Shown: one piece after another, positions 5,515 through 6,110 of the stretch
Position numbering within the stretch: position 1 is the first letter of the stretch
How the letters are laid out: each line of letters starts with the position of its first letter
From: CAYTNY01 sp964439215
GTDB lineage: Bacteria; Oederibacteriota; PGYV01; CAYTNY01
Assembly (NCBI GenBank): GCA_964439215.1
Contig: CAYTNY010000114.1
Coordinates: forward strand, 1-6,110
Direction: 5' to 3'
DNA: 6,110 bases
Notes under the pieces: model-generated
Databases searched by the model: none
Told to the model about the DNA's origin: nothing
What the model saw: only the letters and a program-made list of their open reading frames with translations
Program-made: the position numbers and the translations under genes

Positions 5515-5571
5515 AAAGAACTAATCAGTACCGGGTCTTGATAATGCTTTATAATAATCAGTCCTTATATG
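5515..5571 (+). repeat. Dispersed repeat copy upstream of the RAYT 5' fragment
   Basis: Bases 5515-5566 are identical to 3321-3372; the match then continues (ATATG) after loss of five bases, GCATT, that form one arm of the small inverted repeat in the solo copy. It ends at the ribosome binding site GGAGG (5571-5575) of the transposase fragment, so it occupies that gene's 5' untranslated region. An open frame starting at 5475 runs through this repeat into the transposase sequence, but its first part is only translated repeat. Confidence 0.92.
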
Positions 5572-5584
5572 GAGGGGTATTAAG

Positions 5585-5801
5585 ATGGCGAGACCGACAC
5601 GTATTCAGTTCCCGGGGGGCGTTCTATCATATTGTAGCCCGTGGAAACGAACGGAAGAACATTTATTATGATGAATATGATAAAAAGAAGTTTATGGACA
5701 TACTTCTTCAAAGTAAGGAACGCTACGAAGTAAAAATCCATGCATATGTTTTGATGGACAATTATTATCACATTTTTTTGGAAGCTCCGAACGAGAATTG
5801 A
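5585..5801 (+). pseudogene. 5' fragment of a REP-associated tyrosine transposase (RAYT, Y1/IS200-like), frameshifted and truncated
   Basis: The ATG at 5585, nine bases after GGAGG, starts MARPTRIQFPG, the classic RAYT N-terminus. A run of six G (5614-5619) then shifts the frame; the next frame continues with AFYHIVARGNERKNIYYDEY and ends VLMDNYYHIFLEAPNEN before TGA at 5799-5801. Five G would keep one frame. The family's metal-binding HUH motif (normally MDNHYHL or MPNHVHL) reads DNYYH, so the first His is Tyr, a one-base change. Past the TGA the frame reads NKLLVSGEDI and stops, whereas relatives have a Leu at the TGA position (NLNK-like). About 70 of some 200 or more residues remain, without the catalytic tyrosine. 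RAYTs nick single-stranded DNA at REP hairpins; this one cannot. It is read as a decayed relic, not a programmed frameshift. Confidence 0.85.
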
Positions 5802-5877
5802 AACAAACTTTTAGTGAGCGGTGAAGATATTTAAACCAATAAAAAGTATGCGTCCATACATAATAACAGGTGGTTAT

Positions 5878-6110
5878 ATGTTAGGAAAAATGTTATCAAT
5901 TAAAGCCATATTGCTATGGATTATATTAATTTCGGCAATTATTAGAGTGCCGCAAATAGATATGTCGCCGGTAGGGCGACATTCCTGGAGACAAGCGGAT
6001 ACAGCTGCAATATCTCGTAATTTTGCAACAGAAGAAATGAATATTCTACATCCGAGAACGAGTTTTTGTCAAATGTTGTGTACGGAACACAAGCGACGCA
6101 TCCTAATATG
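5878..6110 (+). CDS. N-terminus of a membrane glycosyltransferase, GT39/PMT_2-like, truncated by window end
   Basis: The ATG at 5878 follows AGGTGG (5868-5873) and opens 77 codons to the window edge. MLGKMLSIKA leads into a single membrane helix (about residues 8-22, ILLWIILISAII). The following RHSWRQADTAAISRNFATEEMNILHPR (residues 34-60, split here only by position) matches the first extracytoplasmic loop of GT39-like polytopic transferases. There an Asp in the 'WRQ.DTA' region precedes '.RNF', and the '(N)IL.PR' pattern follows. Such enzymes transfer sugars from polyprenyl-phosphate donors to protein, lipid A or wall polymers; the substrate cannot be told. Codons after about 6059 look unlike the family, and another frame there is open (FLSNVVYGTQATHPNM), so a frameshift near the edge is possible. 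The gene lies 76 bp after the transposase relic and is unlikely to be coupled to it. Confidence 0.65.
   Translation, partial: MLGKMLSIKAILLWIILISAIIRVPQIDMSPVGRHSWRQADTAAISRNFATEEMNILHPRTSFCQMLCTEHKRRILI

Noticed and set aside
5475..5584. Alternative N-terminus (ATG 5475) for the transposase fragment
   Set aside because: This stretch reads through the dispersed repeat, while MARPTRIQFPG at 5585 with GGAGG upstream is the recognisable family start.
5614..5619. Programmed frameshift at the six-G run
   Set aside because: Loss of the HUH histidine and an early in-frame TGA show that the gene is dead, so a regulated shift would serve nothing.

Overview
The window looks like a repeat-rich accessory stretch of a moderately AT-rich, Gram-negative-type (diderm) bacterial genome. 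The diderm inference rests on one complete gene with an export signal and a beta-barrel-like body. RhuM-family genes, REP-associated (RAYT) transposase relics and TTCAAAG-type repeats are common in uncultured-lineage metagenome assemblies, but nothing here fixes a phylum. All genes and gene relics lie on the + strand.

Layout: (1) the last 20 codons of a formylglycine-generating-enzyme/SUMF1-like gene (1-64); (2) an intact RhuM-family gene (204-1253); (3) a composite repeat (about 1289-1475), a perfect 41-bp palindrome (1495-1535) and the 3' end of a RAYT-type transposase gene (about 1539-1840), which runs into a 62-bp dispersed repeat; (4) a second, diverged RhuM gene broken by one frameshift (2094-3126), closely bracketed by a pair of hairpins whose 24-bp cores are exact inverted copies; (5) a 710-bp gene-free tract (3127-3836) of REP-like hairpins, another copy of the 62-bp repeat and a second copy of the composite repeat, ending in a good sigma70-type promoter; (6) an uncharacterised outer-membrane-type protein (3837-5441); (7) a third copy of the dispersed repeat directly upstream of the broken 5' end of a RAYT gene (5585-5801); (8) the start of a membrane glycosyltransferase of the GT39/PMT type that runs off the window (5878 onward).

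The most interesting signal is the repeat architecture. The same 52-62-bp repeat lies upstream of a RAYT 5' fragment and, inverted, downstream of a RAYT 3' fragment, with a solo copy in between. This implies an ancestral element of the form repeat, RAYT gene, inverted repeat. Separately, the second RhuM gene sits between two hairpins only 22-28 bp and 11 bp from its start and stop, a compact cassette-like arrangement. The intact genes (sulfatase-maturation-like protein, RhuM, outer-membrane protein, glycosyltransferase) do not form an obvious pathway. They look like single genes separated by repeat tracts.
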